Of a stretch of 64,000 nt of DNA, positions 10,794 to 22,000 are shown in pieces (the first letter of the stretch is position 1; each line of letters opens with the position of its first letter). Below the pieces are notes generated by a model. That model searched no databases, was not told the DNA's origin, and saw nothing but the letters and a program-made list of their open reading frames with translations. Source of the stretch: Rhabdophis nuchalis (Eukaryota; Chordata; Lepidosauria; Squamata; Natricidae); contig CM077644.1 in assembly GCA_039707465.1 (NCBI GenBank), forward strand, positions 77,584,875 to 77,648,874. The letters run 5' to 3'. Position numbers and translations under genes: made by a program.

Positions 10794-11274
10794 AAAAGGA
10801 AAAATAATAATAATTAAAATGTTCATTTGAAAGGAAACTGTAAAAATAAAACAAATAATACATTATTTTATAAATAATAATATAAAACCAAATTCAAACT
10901 GGCAAAATATGTTAATAGGAACCCCCCTCCCCTCCAAATAATCCCAAATCTTTAAAAAATTCTCAAAAAATTACTCACGAATCAAAACATTGGTTGTTCA
11001 GTGACAATGACAAATAAGTAATACTAATAACTAACAAAAAAGTAGTACATCTGAATAACTATTTTGCTTCAGTTTTTTTCTAGCAAGAGGGCATTTATTC
11101 TTTCAGGAACTTCTGAAGACCAAGAGTGATATGAAAGGAAGAAGAAATACATTTGGGAATGTCAATTTTAATTAATTTAAATCCCCAGGGCCAGATAAAC
11201 TGCATTCTACAGAACTGAGGGAATATGATTGTCTCACTGGAACTTTATTTATTAGCTTTGATAAGTTCTGGAGA
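10794..11274. other. AT-rich, no recognisable feature
   Basis: AT-rich sequence with short A-runs; no gene or classified repeat. Confidence 0.45.
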
Positions 11275-11385
11275 AATTGTTGTTGTTAGTTGCGAAGTTG
11301 TGTTCTACCCATTGCAACCCCCTAAACAACACTTCTACAGGCCTTTCTGTCCCTACCATCTTCTGGAGTCCATTTAAGCTCTGGA
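11275..11385 (+). mobile_element. BovB/RTE-like LINE 3' fragment
   Basis: The run gttgttgttagttgcgaagt ... ctacccattgcaacccc ... ggagtccatttaagc resembles, from memory, the 3' region of BovB-type LINEs (the tgtccgaccc...gcgaccccatgg block). It is short and diverged. Confidence 0.45.
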
Positions 11386-11565
11386 GAAATAATGAAGAGC
11401 AAAATAACCCAGCTTCAAAAGATGGGGACGGAGAATCTGGATGACTTTGGTCAATCAATCGGCTGTCAGTTTGAAACTAAAGATTCTTGAGATGTTCATA
11501 AAGTTTAGTTTAAGTATCTTGAAAACAAAAGAATCTAGAATGGATTTGTTTAAGGCTAATTAAGA

Positions 11566-11670
<105 letters not shown>

Positions 11671-12149
11671 TAAGCCTTAAACAAATTTTACACACACACA
11701 CACACATACGTATATACACATATATACATATGCTGGTCTTGTTGTATTTGGGTCTTTTCCCATGTGAGATTGAGATTGTCTTGGCAATGTTTCGGAGAGG
11801 TCTCACTTGCCATATTCAGGCTGGTGTTTTCGGCTTCATGTTTGTGTGAGTAAAGTGTGGTCAGAGCTGCCATCTTTCTATATCTTGGTGGGTGGGTGTG
11901 GAGTGCTGGCTTTGTTGCTGTAAGTGGGTTTGTGCTGTCTCAACAGTATTTAGCTAGTATAGGAATTGAGAACTGTGTAGTTGTATCATGATTGGTAGAT
12001 TGGTGCTGATTGGTGCTGGCTGTGTGTCCGTTGTTCTTTTGTGTTGTAACAACCTGGGTGGTGGATGGGGCTCATTTGTTGACTAGGGCTGGTTTCCAGA
12101 TGTCTGGTAGGCAGGAGGTATCATCTTGTTTATTTATGTTGTGGGGGTG
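11671..12149. other. Unclassified, possibly repeat-derived sequence
   Basis: Apart from short CA and TA runs the segment shows no intact frame. The minus-strand frame around 11873-11730 (AENTSLNMASETSPKH) has the look of a retroelement remnant I cannot name. Confidence 0.3.
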
Positions 12150-12489
12150 TTTTTCTATTTCTATCTCGATAGATCTATTTCGAATAGTTCGAAATAGATC
12201 TATCCTAGTCTCCCTGATTTATTTATTGATCAGTTCAAAAAACCTAACACACACACACACATTTGTTTTTTTTTTTGTTTTTTTTTTTGAGCTGATCAAT
12301 AAATAAATCAGGGAGACTAGGATAGATTATTTATTGATCATCTAAAAAAAAAAACCTAACACACATATAAAAAAAGTATACAACGGAACTCATAGCTTTC
12401 TGTCTAGATGGTCTCTGGTGATGAGCCGAAAGGCAGAAAAGGAAAGCAGTATGCTTCCTCCCTTAACTGGGGCTTAACAGAGTGTTGTG
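12150..12489. repeat. Foldback dispersed repeat, copy 1
   Basis: It contains a short perfect palindrome (12167-12201: atagatctatttcgaa, spacer tag, then the inverse). It also has a larger inverted pair: ctccctgatttatttattga near 12210 against tcaataaataaatcagggag near 12294. The right part (12380-12489, caacggaactcatagctttc ... atggtctctggtgatgagcc) is the reverse complement of 36325-36441, which defines a shared repeat family of about 350 bp. Confidence 0.75.
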
Positions 12490-12554
12490 ACACAACCATA
12501 TATATATATATGTGTATGTGTGTGTTACGTTTTTGATCAATAAGTGTGTGTGTG

Positions 12555-14540
12555 GGCTTCCGGTTCCGGCTCCTGCGGCGACGGGCGAGCCTAGCGCTCG
12601 CTCGCCGCTTTGTTTCTCTTTCTGCCCCCCCACGGGGGCGAGACTCCTCTTGTTTGAGGGTCTCCCGTAAAGCCGGCTTGTCGGGGGGCGCCCCCCCCCC
12701 ACGGCGGTGGAGGAAGTGGCCCCCGGCGCGGCTTAGGTGAGGGAGAACATGCTGCGGGGGGTTCTCCCTTCGCCTAAGGAAGACGGCGCCATTTACAACA
12801 ATGAAGAGGGTTGATCGGCTCAGTCGGAAGGTCTCCCGAGGCTTCAGCTGCGAGGGGAGAGTGAGTTTTTAAAAAACTTTTTTTTCTGCTGTCAGCCAGG
12901 CTGAAAGGACTGGGAGGGGGGAGTTTGTTTTCCAAAAACCCCCCTCGGACTTAAGCGGCACTTGGAAATGGCTTCTCTGGAAGAGAAAGCGGAAATCTTA
13001 AATCCGGACTGTCTCTAACAAGGGAAAGTGGTATGCGGCTACTTGCAACATTGTGTCTAGGTCTGGCTGGTTAAAAAAAAATTTTTTTCTACTCTCTCCT
13101 CTGGGCTCTGAGATGGGCGGTGGAAAGTGGCTTTTCTTTGTCCCTGCCTGACTATTTTAACTATGGGAAATTCCCAGCGTCTCTTTACAATTGGGACTCT
13201 CTCTGGATATTAATGAAGAATTTTTTTTCTTGTTGGATTTGTGGTTCCTTTCTGGATTACCTTCGCTATTATAACTATTGAGTTGGAAAATTGTCTCTCT
13301 CTTGGTTCCTGAATTTTACAACGTTTCAACCTTGATCTGAACTTTTGGCTCCCGGTTAGTCTCACCAACCCCACCCTAAAAACGCCATTTTGGTGGCATT
13401 GACTCTAACAGTTAAGATGGCTCAAGAAGCAGCACTGACAAGTTTAGAACAACGGATGGCTTCTCTTGAAACTGTTATACAAACTTTGGTAAAAGAGATT
13501 CAGGCCCAGAGGACTGAAAACATCAATTTCAAGAAGGAGCTATTGGATACTCGGAAGCAAGTGCTGGAAAACACACAGAAGACGGAAGAATTGGAAGGGG
13601 GGTTGGTGGGGGTTAAGGGAGAGATTAAAAATGTTACTAAAGAGGTTGGGGAAACAGATGGGCATGTGTCTAGGATTGATATGGAAAGAATGACATATTT
13701 TTTGAGATTTCAGAATGTTCTTGAGGAATCTGGTGAATGCCTCCCTGATCTTATGAGCACAATTTTAGCAAACTATTTACAAAAACCTAAGGATGAGATC
13801 AGGGGGGACATTGACCTAGCCTACAGAATTAACTCAGCATATGCCAGGATAAATGAAGTGCCTAGAGAGATACATGTGAAATTTGTTAGAAGGTCAACCA
13901 GAGAGGAAATCCTGAAACTGCAGAGAGAAAGTCCATTAATTTACCAACAAAAAACGGTCACTATCTTGAAGCAGATTCCTAGAAAGATTCGAGATGCAAG
14001 ACGGAAATTTTCCTTCTTGTCTAAAACATTGTTTGATCATGGGATTTGGTTCAAGTGGGTGACACCCGAAGGGATGCTGGTGTTCTGGGAAGGAGGAAGA
14101 GTGAGGATTAAAACAGTTGCTGAGGCGGAAGCCTTTCTTAAAAAACATTCCTCTGCCCTGGGGGAAGATCCAGGGGGGACGGAGGGGGCCGCGGCCCCGC
14201 CCGCTGGGGGCCAGGGAGGAGAAAAAGAAGACACAATAGCCAAGAGACTTAGATCGAAAAAATAACTTTGCCTTGATTTTCCTGAACAATTTTGCATAAT
14301 ATTTTCTGGATTTATTGTAAATGTCTGACAGCATGGAACTGAGAATTTAGGTATATGTACTTGCTTTTACCTTGTAGTGTTATGAAAAATGCTTTTTTTG
14401 TTGTTATTTTTTTTATTGTGTATTTTGAGGTCTCGGAAGGGCCGACGACTCTGACGTGAATGCTCTCAAAATTTCTTTGTATCCCTTACCCTATCCTATA
14501 GAAAAAAATGTAAAACCAATAAAACTTTTTCAATATAAAA
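12555..14540 (+). mobile_element. L1-derived element with ORF1 only (half-L1-like), apparently complete
   Basis: A 1986-bp insertion with a GC-rich 5' leader of about 860 bases (starting ggcttccggttccggctcc), one intact L1-type ORF1 (13417-14265), and a 275-base 3' region with a polyadenylation signal (aataaa at 14518-14523) and a short A-rich end. It is bounded by a 16-base direct repeat (aataagtgtgtgtgtg, 12539-12554 and 14541-14556), consistent with target-primed insertion at an A-rich site in a TG microsatellite. Part of that repeat is low complexity, so the duplication is only moderately strong evidence. No endonuclease or reverse transcriptase sequence lies between ORF1 and the 3' end. 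It could be a source lineage like mammalian HAL1 elements or a single internally deleted L1 copy. Confidence 0.75.
13417..14265 (+). CDS. L1-type ORF1 RNA-binding protein, 282 aa, intact
   Basis: I start at the ATG at 13417 (context aagATGG), because the frame upstream begins only at a non-ATG codon. In the L1 family ORF1p trimerises through a coiled coil, coats the element's RNA and acts as a nucleic-acid chaperone in the cytoplasmic RNP. Residues 5-90 are a heptad-rich coiled coil (LEQRMASLETVIQTL and so on). Residues 91-165 fit the RRM, with TYFLRFQNV as a first strand and REIHVKFVRRS as the RNP-like strand. Residues 166-245 match the basic C-terminal domain (IPRKIRDARRKFSFLSKTL, then WVTPEGMLVFWEGG). 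The tail (250-282) is Gly/Ala-rich and ends in KRLRSKK, a possible nuclear signal. The length is within the usual L1 ORF1p range. There are no stops or frameshifts, unlike the other retroelement frames in the window except short L2 tails. Domain assignment is by eye. Confidence 0.85.
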   Translation: MAQEAALTSLEQRMASLETVIQTLVKEIQAQRTENINFKKELLDTRKQVLENTQKTEELEGGLVGVKGEIKNVTKEVGETDGHVSRIDMERMTYFLRFQNVLEESGECLPDLMSTILANYLQKPKDEIRGDIDLAYRINSAYARINEVPREIHVKFVRRSTREEILKLQRESPLIYQQKTVTILKQIPRKIRDARRKFSFLSKTLFDHGIWFKWVTPEGMLVFWEGGRVRIKTVAEAEAFLKKHSSALGEDPGGTEGAAAPPAGGQGGEKEDTIAKRLRSKK

Positions 14541-14582
14541 AATAAGTGTGTGTGTGTGTGTTTGTGTATATATATATATATA

Positions 14583-15089
14583 TAAAATCAGCAAATCATT
14601 GCACAAAGCAATCTGTGACATTCTGATTACCAAACTAGTTTTGTGTGGGCTGCATGGCATGAAAATGTAGGGCTCATAGCTCAAAGCCAGATCATTAATA
14701 GTTCATCGTTCTAGAAAGAAGCAATAAGTAGGTCTCTACTTTTCAATTCTTTTTTAAATTAAAGTTCAAACGAAGAAGTAGAACAAATGCTTATTCAGTC
14801 TGAAGATGACACAAAATTGGGATTACTTATACTCTAGCAGATAAGAATGAGTTATAATAGACACAAATTCATATGGGACAGTAATCAAATGAACAGCTGT
14901 AGGACAGAGGATACTACTTGTTTCAGGGTAGCAATTGACTGCAAATGAAAATTACAGTAATGTAGTTGCAAAAGAAACCAAAATAAAGTTTGATTCAGTA
15001 TAGTTTGCTGACTTTAAAGTAACTTTATTTTGCCTCGCTTTGTTTAGATTATACCATGTTAAGGCCTTGGTACCACACTTTAAGAAGTT
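14583..15089. other. No recognisable feature
   Basis: No supported gene; begins just after a TG/TA microsatellite (14546-14584). Confidence 0.45.
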
Positions 15090-15094
15090 CTTAC

Positions 15095-15578
15095 TGTTAG
15101 CAACTCTGGGTTCAGAACCAGTGTCAGAACTCTGGTTCCTTTACCAGTGTTAGCTAATAAATGCGGAATAGTGTAATTCACCGGACAGTAAAGAGATACG
15201 TTGCTGTAAGCCACAAACAAACTCTAAAAAAATGATAGTAAGAAAATAAATAGTGTTTACTTTGTCACAACTAAAATACTTCTTCCGACTAACTTCTCAA
15301 ACAATGATAACAGTCCTACATCAAACAGAGTTTATCGTACAGTGATGTAAACAAAACCTCCTTCTTCTTCAACTTCTCAAACGGCAATCAGGAACAACAC
15401 AGGAAATCACAAGGAATCGAACAGGGAATAAGCTACAGTCCTGACCCTGATTATATAGTATAGCTGATACAGCCAATCAGTTCTTAAAGCTACATAACTT
15501 CTTAAGAACATAAACTCATATATATGAACATAGACTCATATATCTTGTCAACCCAATATAAGGCTGCATATCCTAACA
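15095..15578 (-). mobile_element. Solo LTR of an LTR retrotransposon or endogenous retrovirus, 484 bp
   Basis: The segment begins tgttag and ends ctaaca, the TG...CA ends with short inverted repeats expected of an LTR. It is flanked by an exact 5-bp duplication, cttac (15090-15094 and 15579-15583). On the minus strand an AT-rich TATA-like stretch (ctatactatataatc) precedes the 3' half, so I place the element on that strand. No internal coding region adjoins it. Gypsy-like versus retroviral origin cannot be settled from an LTR alone. Confidence 0.75.
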
Positions 15579-15663
15579 CTTACGGCCCAAAATTTCTAAT
15601 GCTAAGCACACTGTAAGTTTAAATGGTCACTAAACAAATGGTTGTAAGTCAAGGACTACCTGT
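15579..15663. mobile_element. DNA-transposon fragment, terminus aaggactacctgta
   Basis: The sequence cccaaaatttctaatgctaa ... ggttgtaagtcaaggactac matches the outer element at 45327-46527, whose right end reads gttgtaagtggagaactacc. Only one end remains here. The solo LTR sits immediately to its left. Confidence 0.6.
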
Positions 15664-15929
15664 AACTAGAACAGATTCAGAGAAGAGCAACCAAGAGCAA
15701 CTATATATATTTCACTTCTTTTTAAAAGAGCTCTTAAAAATTAAATTGTCAAACATAACCACCAAAATGAATAATACCTCAGTGAGAATGCACTTAAGAA
15801 ACTGTATATATTACAATGGTAAAATAAATGTAGGTGGAGAAACAGCGAAGAAAGAAAAAAGAAGAAACAATATCCTTATGATATCAATATAAATTTAATA
15901 TAAACCTTAATGTGAATAAGTCCTACACC

Positions 15930-16432
15930 ATATGGCGGCACCTTCTCATTCTTAGAATATAAAGACATTTCAAGGATGGATAAAAAATGCATGTCTTGAA
16001 TCTATCCTTAACATCAGAGGTATGTTTTTTCCTGAATGCCATCACTCTGCTAAACAACTAATTCCCACAATATTGTCAAATTATTTACTAAGTCTGTATT
16101 ACTATTCTTCTTCTTATCCTTCCTAGTACCTATCTCTTCCCAATTATAACTATAACCATGTTGCTTGTATTTTTACAATTTATAGTTTTATTTATTTCCT
16201 AGTATGATTTGATAGCTTATTAGTAACCTATGACTATCATTAAGTGTTGTACCTTATGATTCTTGATGAATGTATCTTTTCTTTTTATGTACACTGAGAG
16301 TTTATGCACCAAAGACAAATTCTTTGTGTGTTCAATCACACTTGGCCAATAAAGAATTCAATTCAATTCAATTCAATTCAATTCAATTCTATTCTATTCT
16401 ATTCTAGTCTATTCTATTCTATTCTATACATT
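15930..16432 (+). mobile_element. CR1/L3-like LINE 3' end with (ATTCA)n/(ATTCT)n tail
   Basis: A degenerate C-terminal end (atcactctgctaaacaac) and a long AT-rich 3' UTR end in acacttggccaataaag, followed by about 70 bases of attca then attct pentanucleotide. I recall this 3' UTR with a pentanucleotide tail from snake CR1/L3 elements. The exact left boundary is uncertain. Confidence 0.65.
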
Positions 16433-16695
16433 TCTTTTCATCGACATAAAATAATTCCCCTTATTGAGGCCCAGGCATGACAAAGCCAGAGTCCTTCATT
16501 AAAATGTCACATTCTATATTTAGGAGTATAATTCAACACCACATTTACATCTTTAATGACTCTATTCTTTTTCTCCAAGACTCTGCACAGATAGGGAGGA
16601 ACGTGAAACTAAAAGAGAGCCACTCATGGACACAGCTAAATCACATAAAAACCCTTAATGCCAGCCCAAGAATCTTCAGCCTTGTGAAGATCCGG

Positions 16696-17632
16696 TCCGG
16701 GCACAGCACGGCAACGGCATTGGTTGCGCTGGTGGATGATCTCTGGAGGGTCCGGGATAGAGGTTGTTCCTCTATCCTGGTCCTGTTAGATCTCTCAGCA
16801 GCTTTCGATACCATCGACCATGGTATCCTATTGCACCAGCTGGAGGGGTTAGAGTGGTACGCCAGTTGCGCCCTTTCCTTGACTGGGACGCCCTTCGCAC
16901 AGTCACTCAAGCACTCGTTACGTCCCACCTAGACTATTGCAATGCTCTTGAGGTGCACCCGGAGGCTCCAGTTAGTGCAGAATGCGGCCGCGCGGGGGAT
17001 CTTGGGAGCCTCACGGTGCTCCCACGTAACACCTCTCCTGCGTGAGTGCACTGGCTGCCAGTGGCCTTCCGGGTGCGCTTCAAGGTGCTGGTGACCATCT
17101 TTAAAACGCTCCATGGCACGGGGTCTAGTTATTTGTGGGACCGTCTCCTACCACATACCTCCCTTCGACCGGTCCGTTCCCACAAGGAGGGCCTCCTCAG
17201 GGTGCCGTCTGCTGGTCAATGCCGGCGTGCGGCACCCAGAGGAAGGGCCTTCTCTGTGGCAGGTCCGGCCCTCTGGAACGACCTACCCCCCGAACTTCGC
17301 ACCATCACAGACCTTCGCCTTTTTTGCCGATCACTAAAAACGCACTTTTTCCACCTAGCTGGCCTAGCTTAGATTTTAGTTTAGATTTAGCTTAGATTTT
17401 AGCTTAGATTTAGCTTAAATTTTAGCTTAGATTTTAGATGAGATGAATTTTAATCGGATTGGTAGGGGTTTTAAATATTTTTAGTTAAACATTTTAGCAC
17501 AGGCTACCTAATTTAATTGTATTTTACTATTGTATTGTATTTATTGTTGTTTGTTGTCGTATTTTAATTTCCTGTGCACCGCCCTGAGTCCATTGCGGAG
17601 ATAGGAGTGGTATATAAATCCAATTAAAGAAA
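16696..17632 (+). mobile_element. L2-group LINE with internal RT deletion
   Basis: The copy begins in the reverse transcriptase ([20 protein letters not shown], then [16 protein letters not shown], which contains motif A). It jumps at about 16857 directly to the sequence that in the copy at 56465-57842 encodes LRPFLDRDALCMVTQALI. The motif B and YADD region, about 500 bases, is therefore deleted. The C-terminal frame (17046-17372: WLPVAFRVRFKVLVTIFK, RAFSVAGPALWNDLPPEL) and the 3' terminus (gtgcaccgccctgagtcc) remain. It cannot make an active enzyme. Confidence 0.85.
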
Positions 17633-17754
17633 AAAGATCATGGTAGAACTATGAGAACATTCTTTTGATGCCAGAAAACATGTTGCATACAGGGAAGACT
17701 AACTTACTCTATTGCTCTGAAATGCCAGTCATGAAATAAAGCTGTTAATAAAGC

Positions 17755-17998
17755 TAGGAGCCATAGTGGCACAGTGGTTAGAGTGCCATATTGCAGACCA
17801 CTTCTGCTGGCTGCTGGCTGCCTGCAATTTGGCAGTTCGAATGTCACCAGGCTCCAGATTGACTCAGCCTTCCACCCTTCCAAGGTGGGTAAAATGAGGA
17901 GCCAAATTGTTGCAGGCAATATGCTGACTCTGTAAAACCGTTTGGAGAGGGCTGTAAAGCACTGTAAAGCAGTATATAAGTCTAAGTGCACGCTATTA
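17755..17998 (+). mobile_element. tRNA-derived SINE
   Basis: It starts with a box-A-like tggcacagtggttagagtgc, then a box-B-like cagttcgaatgtc, then ttgactcagccttccaccct and a 3' part ending ctgtaaagcagtatataagt ctaagtgc. The order and spacing are those of a pol III tRNA-derived SINE. It is full-length or nearly so. Confidence 0.8.
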
Positions 17999-18182
17999 CG
18001 TTCTAAAAAAGCAAGCTCCAACTGAATGTCATAAAAAGCTCCACAAGATAAGAGCAACTTGATAGGAGAACCAATGATCCAGAGAGGCCATCACTCCCTC
18101 CATCAAATAGATAGCTATTTGTTAGGGATAGTTGAGTCAAATTCCTGCACTGAAAACAGGAATCAGTCGGATTCAATAGGAC

Positions 18183-18347
18183 CACAGGTAGGTTGCTCCT
18201 GGTTTGGCCCAGATCAGGTGCACCAGTAGTGGCGGTGGTGGGAGGCTCCGCCGACCTGCCCGGACGCTTCAGCACATGCACAGAAGCTTCTGCACAAATG
18301 GAAGCATGAGCAAATCAGTAGTGCCGGGAATTTGCAACCTACCTCTG
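18183..18347. mobile_element. hAT-type MITE (CACAGGTAGGTTGC termini), 165 bp
   Basis: The ends cacaggtaggttgc and gcaacctacctctg are inverted with one mismatch. Flanking 8-mers aataggac (18175-18182) and agtaggac (18348-18355) differ at one base. The interior carries gggaggctccgcc, shared with the eroded copy at 4335-4525. Confidence 0.8.
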
Positions 18348-18355
18348 AGTAGGAC

Positions 18356-18700
18356 CATCTGATTAATACTACATTGTACTACAGGAATGCTGAACTATCT
18401 TCACAATAACATTAAACTCCACAAAAGTGACATCAGTGAGATTCTCTACAAAAGGTAAACCAATGTAAGATGGCAATACCCGTTTCAGTTGTTGCGTATG
18501 GAAGCAGGGTTGGTGTAAAACAGATGTATATTGGAAAGAAACTTCTAGCCAGCTTTACAGTTAGGAGAATGGAAGCCATTTGAATTTGGCAATTTGGATT
18601 TATCTGCTGGGATTTTGTCACAGATCACCAACCTTGCTGAAATTGACAAATCACAACAAGGGGAGAATGGTGCTTGAGCATTTTCCTGAGATTTCTGAAG
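18356..18700. other. No recognisable feature
   Basis: No supported gene or repeat. Confidence 0.45.
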
Positions 18701-18806
18701 CTTGAATGAATGAATGAAAGAATGAGCTGGAAAGGACCTTGGAGGTCTTCTATTCCAGTCACCTGCTTAATTAGGAGAACCATTTCAGATAGGTGATTGT
18801 CTACAC

Positions 18807-19032
18807 CAGTGGTAGTCAACCTGGTCCCTACCGCCCACTAGTGGCCGTTCTAGCTTTCATGGTGGGCGGTAGGGGTTTTGTCCGATACTGAAGCACTCTC
18901 CTTTTTTAAATTTAATTGACTTCCCTATTTTATAAATCACCATTACTGTGGAATCGTTGGGCGGTTAGAAAATTGTATTACTAACAGAGATACAAAACTG
19001 GGTGGTAGATATAAAAAGGTTGACTACCCCTG
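18807..19032. mobile_element. 226-bp hAT-type MITE inside CR1
   Basis: The termini are cagtggtagtcaacc and gttgactacccctg, with an exact 8-bp duplication gtctacac (18799-18806 and 19033-19040). Same family as 6067-6292 and 9354-9580. Confidence 0.93.
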
Positions 19033-19059
19033 GTCTACACTCTTCTTAAAAACATCCAG

Positions 19060-22000
19060 GGACTCACCTGATATATTATTTTTGCAGGAAACTCATCAAA
19101 AATCGGAGGATTTTAATAGAATGAATATTAAAGGTATGCAGATCTATGAAAAATCTTTTGGGACCTCTAAAGCTAGAGGAGTTGCGATATTGATATCAAA
19201 TAGGGTATACTTTGAGAAAAAAAAAGTAATTAGAGATGAAGAAGGAAGATATTTAATAATTATAGGGAATATTAATGAGCAAAAAGTGACATTAGTTAAC
19301 TTATATTTACCGAATGAAAAACAAAAGGGATTTCTTGATAAAATTACTAAGATTTTGGAAATAGAAAGTGTAGGGAAAGTAATTGTGGCGGGGGATTTTA
19401 ATTTAATTAGGGATAGAATTGATAGTAATAATCCTACCCGCTTTAGACAAACAAATAAAGGGGAAATTTTAAACAAATGGATGTTTCGAAATAGTGTGGT
19501 TGATGTTTGGAGGGAGTTGAAAGGTTCTGAAAGGGTGTATACCTTTTGTTCTAAGGTATATAATACTTATTCAAGAATTGATTATATTTTTGTCTCTAAA
19601 GATTTGTTGAATAATGTAGATAAAGTAGATGTGGGAATTTTTAAGGATTCTGACCATGCAGAAGTTACGATGGAAATAGATTTTAACTTTGAGAAAAAGG
19701 AGAGAGTTTGAAGATATGATGAAAAATTGTATAAAAAGGAAGAAGATAAAATATGGATATTCAAAAAATGGGAAGAAAGTTGGGGATTGAATGATAATGG
19801 AGAGGTCAAATTTGAAATTGTTTGGGATACGATGAAAGCAATATTTAGGGGAGAAAGTATTAAATTGTCAAGTAGAAAATATAGGGAATATAAAACTAAA
19901 ATAGAACAGGATACAAGACAAATTAAGATATTGGAGAACCAATTCTCACTTACGAAAGATAAAAAATGTTTGGAGGAATTGAATTTATTAAAAACTAAAT
20001 TGATAGAAGAAGATATTGAATTAGTTAAAAAAAATTTAAGATATTTAAATAGGGATTTTTTTGAATTTAGTAATAAAAATTCTAGGTTATTGGCAAAGAT
20101 GGCGAAAAATAAAACTCAAAAGAGAGAAATTGGTTCTCTGATAGATGAAAAAGGTACAAGGTGCTATAAGAGATTGGAGAAATGTGAAATAGCTAGGAAT
20201 TTTTTTCAAAAATTATATTTAAAGAAACCAAATCGATTTAGAAAAATTGAAGAATCATCTTGGAAAATATGCTATAAAAATAGATTCAATATATAAAGAT
20301 TTGATGGAAAAAGATATAACACAGGAGGAGATCAACGAAATAATACAAGAATTAAAACTAGGGAAGACCCCAGGAGAAGATGGATTACCTGCTGAATTCT
20401 ATAAAGAATTTAAAGAACTAATAATACCAAGACTGCAAAAATTATTTAATGGAATTTTACATGGTGGAGAAGTCCCGATGTCATGGAATAAGACAGTAAT
20501 ATCTATAATTCCTAAACCTGATAAAGATCTTGAGAGGATCGAGTCCTACCGACCCATTTCTTTAATCAACCAGGATGCAAAAATATTTACAGCTATTATA
20601 AGTAATAGATTAAATAGTTTTATAGATAAATATATAAGTTATAATCAAGTAGGTTTTGTTAAAGGTAGATATATGAGTGATATAATTAGAAGAGTATTGA
20701 ACATTATAGACGTTGCTGAAAATAATGGTGATGAAATAGGTATAATATCGTTAGATATTTTCAAAGCCTTTGATTCTGTACAATGGGAAACTATTAAGGT
20801 AATTATTGAGGCATTAGGCTTTGGTAATAAATTTATACATGTTATTTCAAAATTGTATCAAAAAAGTAGTGCAAAAGTAAAGGTGAATGGAATAATGACG
20901 GGAGAGATTAAATTGGAAGCAGGTACGAGACAGGGATGTCCCTTGTCCCCAACATTATTCCTGTTAGTTATGGAGGCTTTGACTAAATTGATAGAAGAAG
21001 ATGAAGGATTGGAAGGGTACAAGGGATATAAGATAAATTTGTATGCGGATGATACCTTGATTATTTTGAAAGATATAGAGAAAGATTTAAAGAGGATAAA
21101 TAAACATTTGATAGAATTTGAAGAAATGACAGGATTAAAGGTAAATTGGTCAAAATCTGAACTACTAATGAATAAAGATGGTAAGGAGTGGGAAAATATG
21201 CAAGAACAATTTGGGATAAGAGTTAAGAATACATTGAAATATTTGGGGATAACACTTTCACTTAAAGTTAGAGAATTGAAAAAAATTAATTATGAGGTGA
21301 TGTTGAAGGAAGTAGAGAGAAAGATAGATAAGTATAAAGAGATAAAGCTGTCTTGGTTTGGTAGAATTGCAATGTGTAAAATGATGTTGTTACCAAAGTT
21401 CAATTTTTTGTTTGAGATGCTACCACTAAATTTGTTAGAGAAAGATATAGAAGAATATCAGAAGAAATTGGATAAATTTTGTAATGGTGGCAAAAAACCA
21501 AGAATAATGAAGAAAATGTGGTATCAAAATCAAAAAGAGGGTGGATTGGGAATTCCCAATCTACTTAATTATTATCGGGCGTATAATATTCGAACCGTGA
21601 TAAAAATACTTAAAGGTGGAGATGGTCATTGGGGTGATCTGGAGCTAAAAGACATTAAGAGATTTGGGTCTATATGGTTTCTAGATAGAGCAAAAACAAA
21701 GGCAATTAATAGTTATTGGTTAAAGGGGCTGAGCAAAATTTGGAATAAATTTGTTAAAAAATTGATCCCGGATATAGCTTTCCTGGGGAAGACAACTGAA
21801 AGTTGGCCGATTAAAACTAATATAAGTCGGGATAAAGTAATTGAGGATGAAAATATAGGAAATATAGTAAATTGGTTAAGAGCTCTAGGAATTGAGAGTA
21901 GGAAAAAAAAAGTAATCCAAAGATTGGAGTTGAATTGGTTCGAAAAAATACAGGTAGAAAAATGGACTATGAAAGCAAAGGAAATATGTAAAATAGATAG

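Noticed and set aside
13936..14334. Minus-strand 132-codon frame
   Set aside because: Antisense shadow of the intact L1 ORF1.
19144..19809. Minus-strand frames of 75-110 codons
   Set aside because: Shadows of the A-rich L1 ORF2 on the opposite strand.
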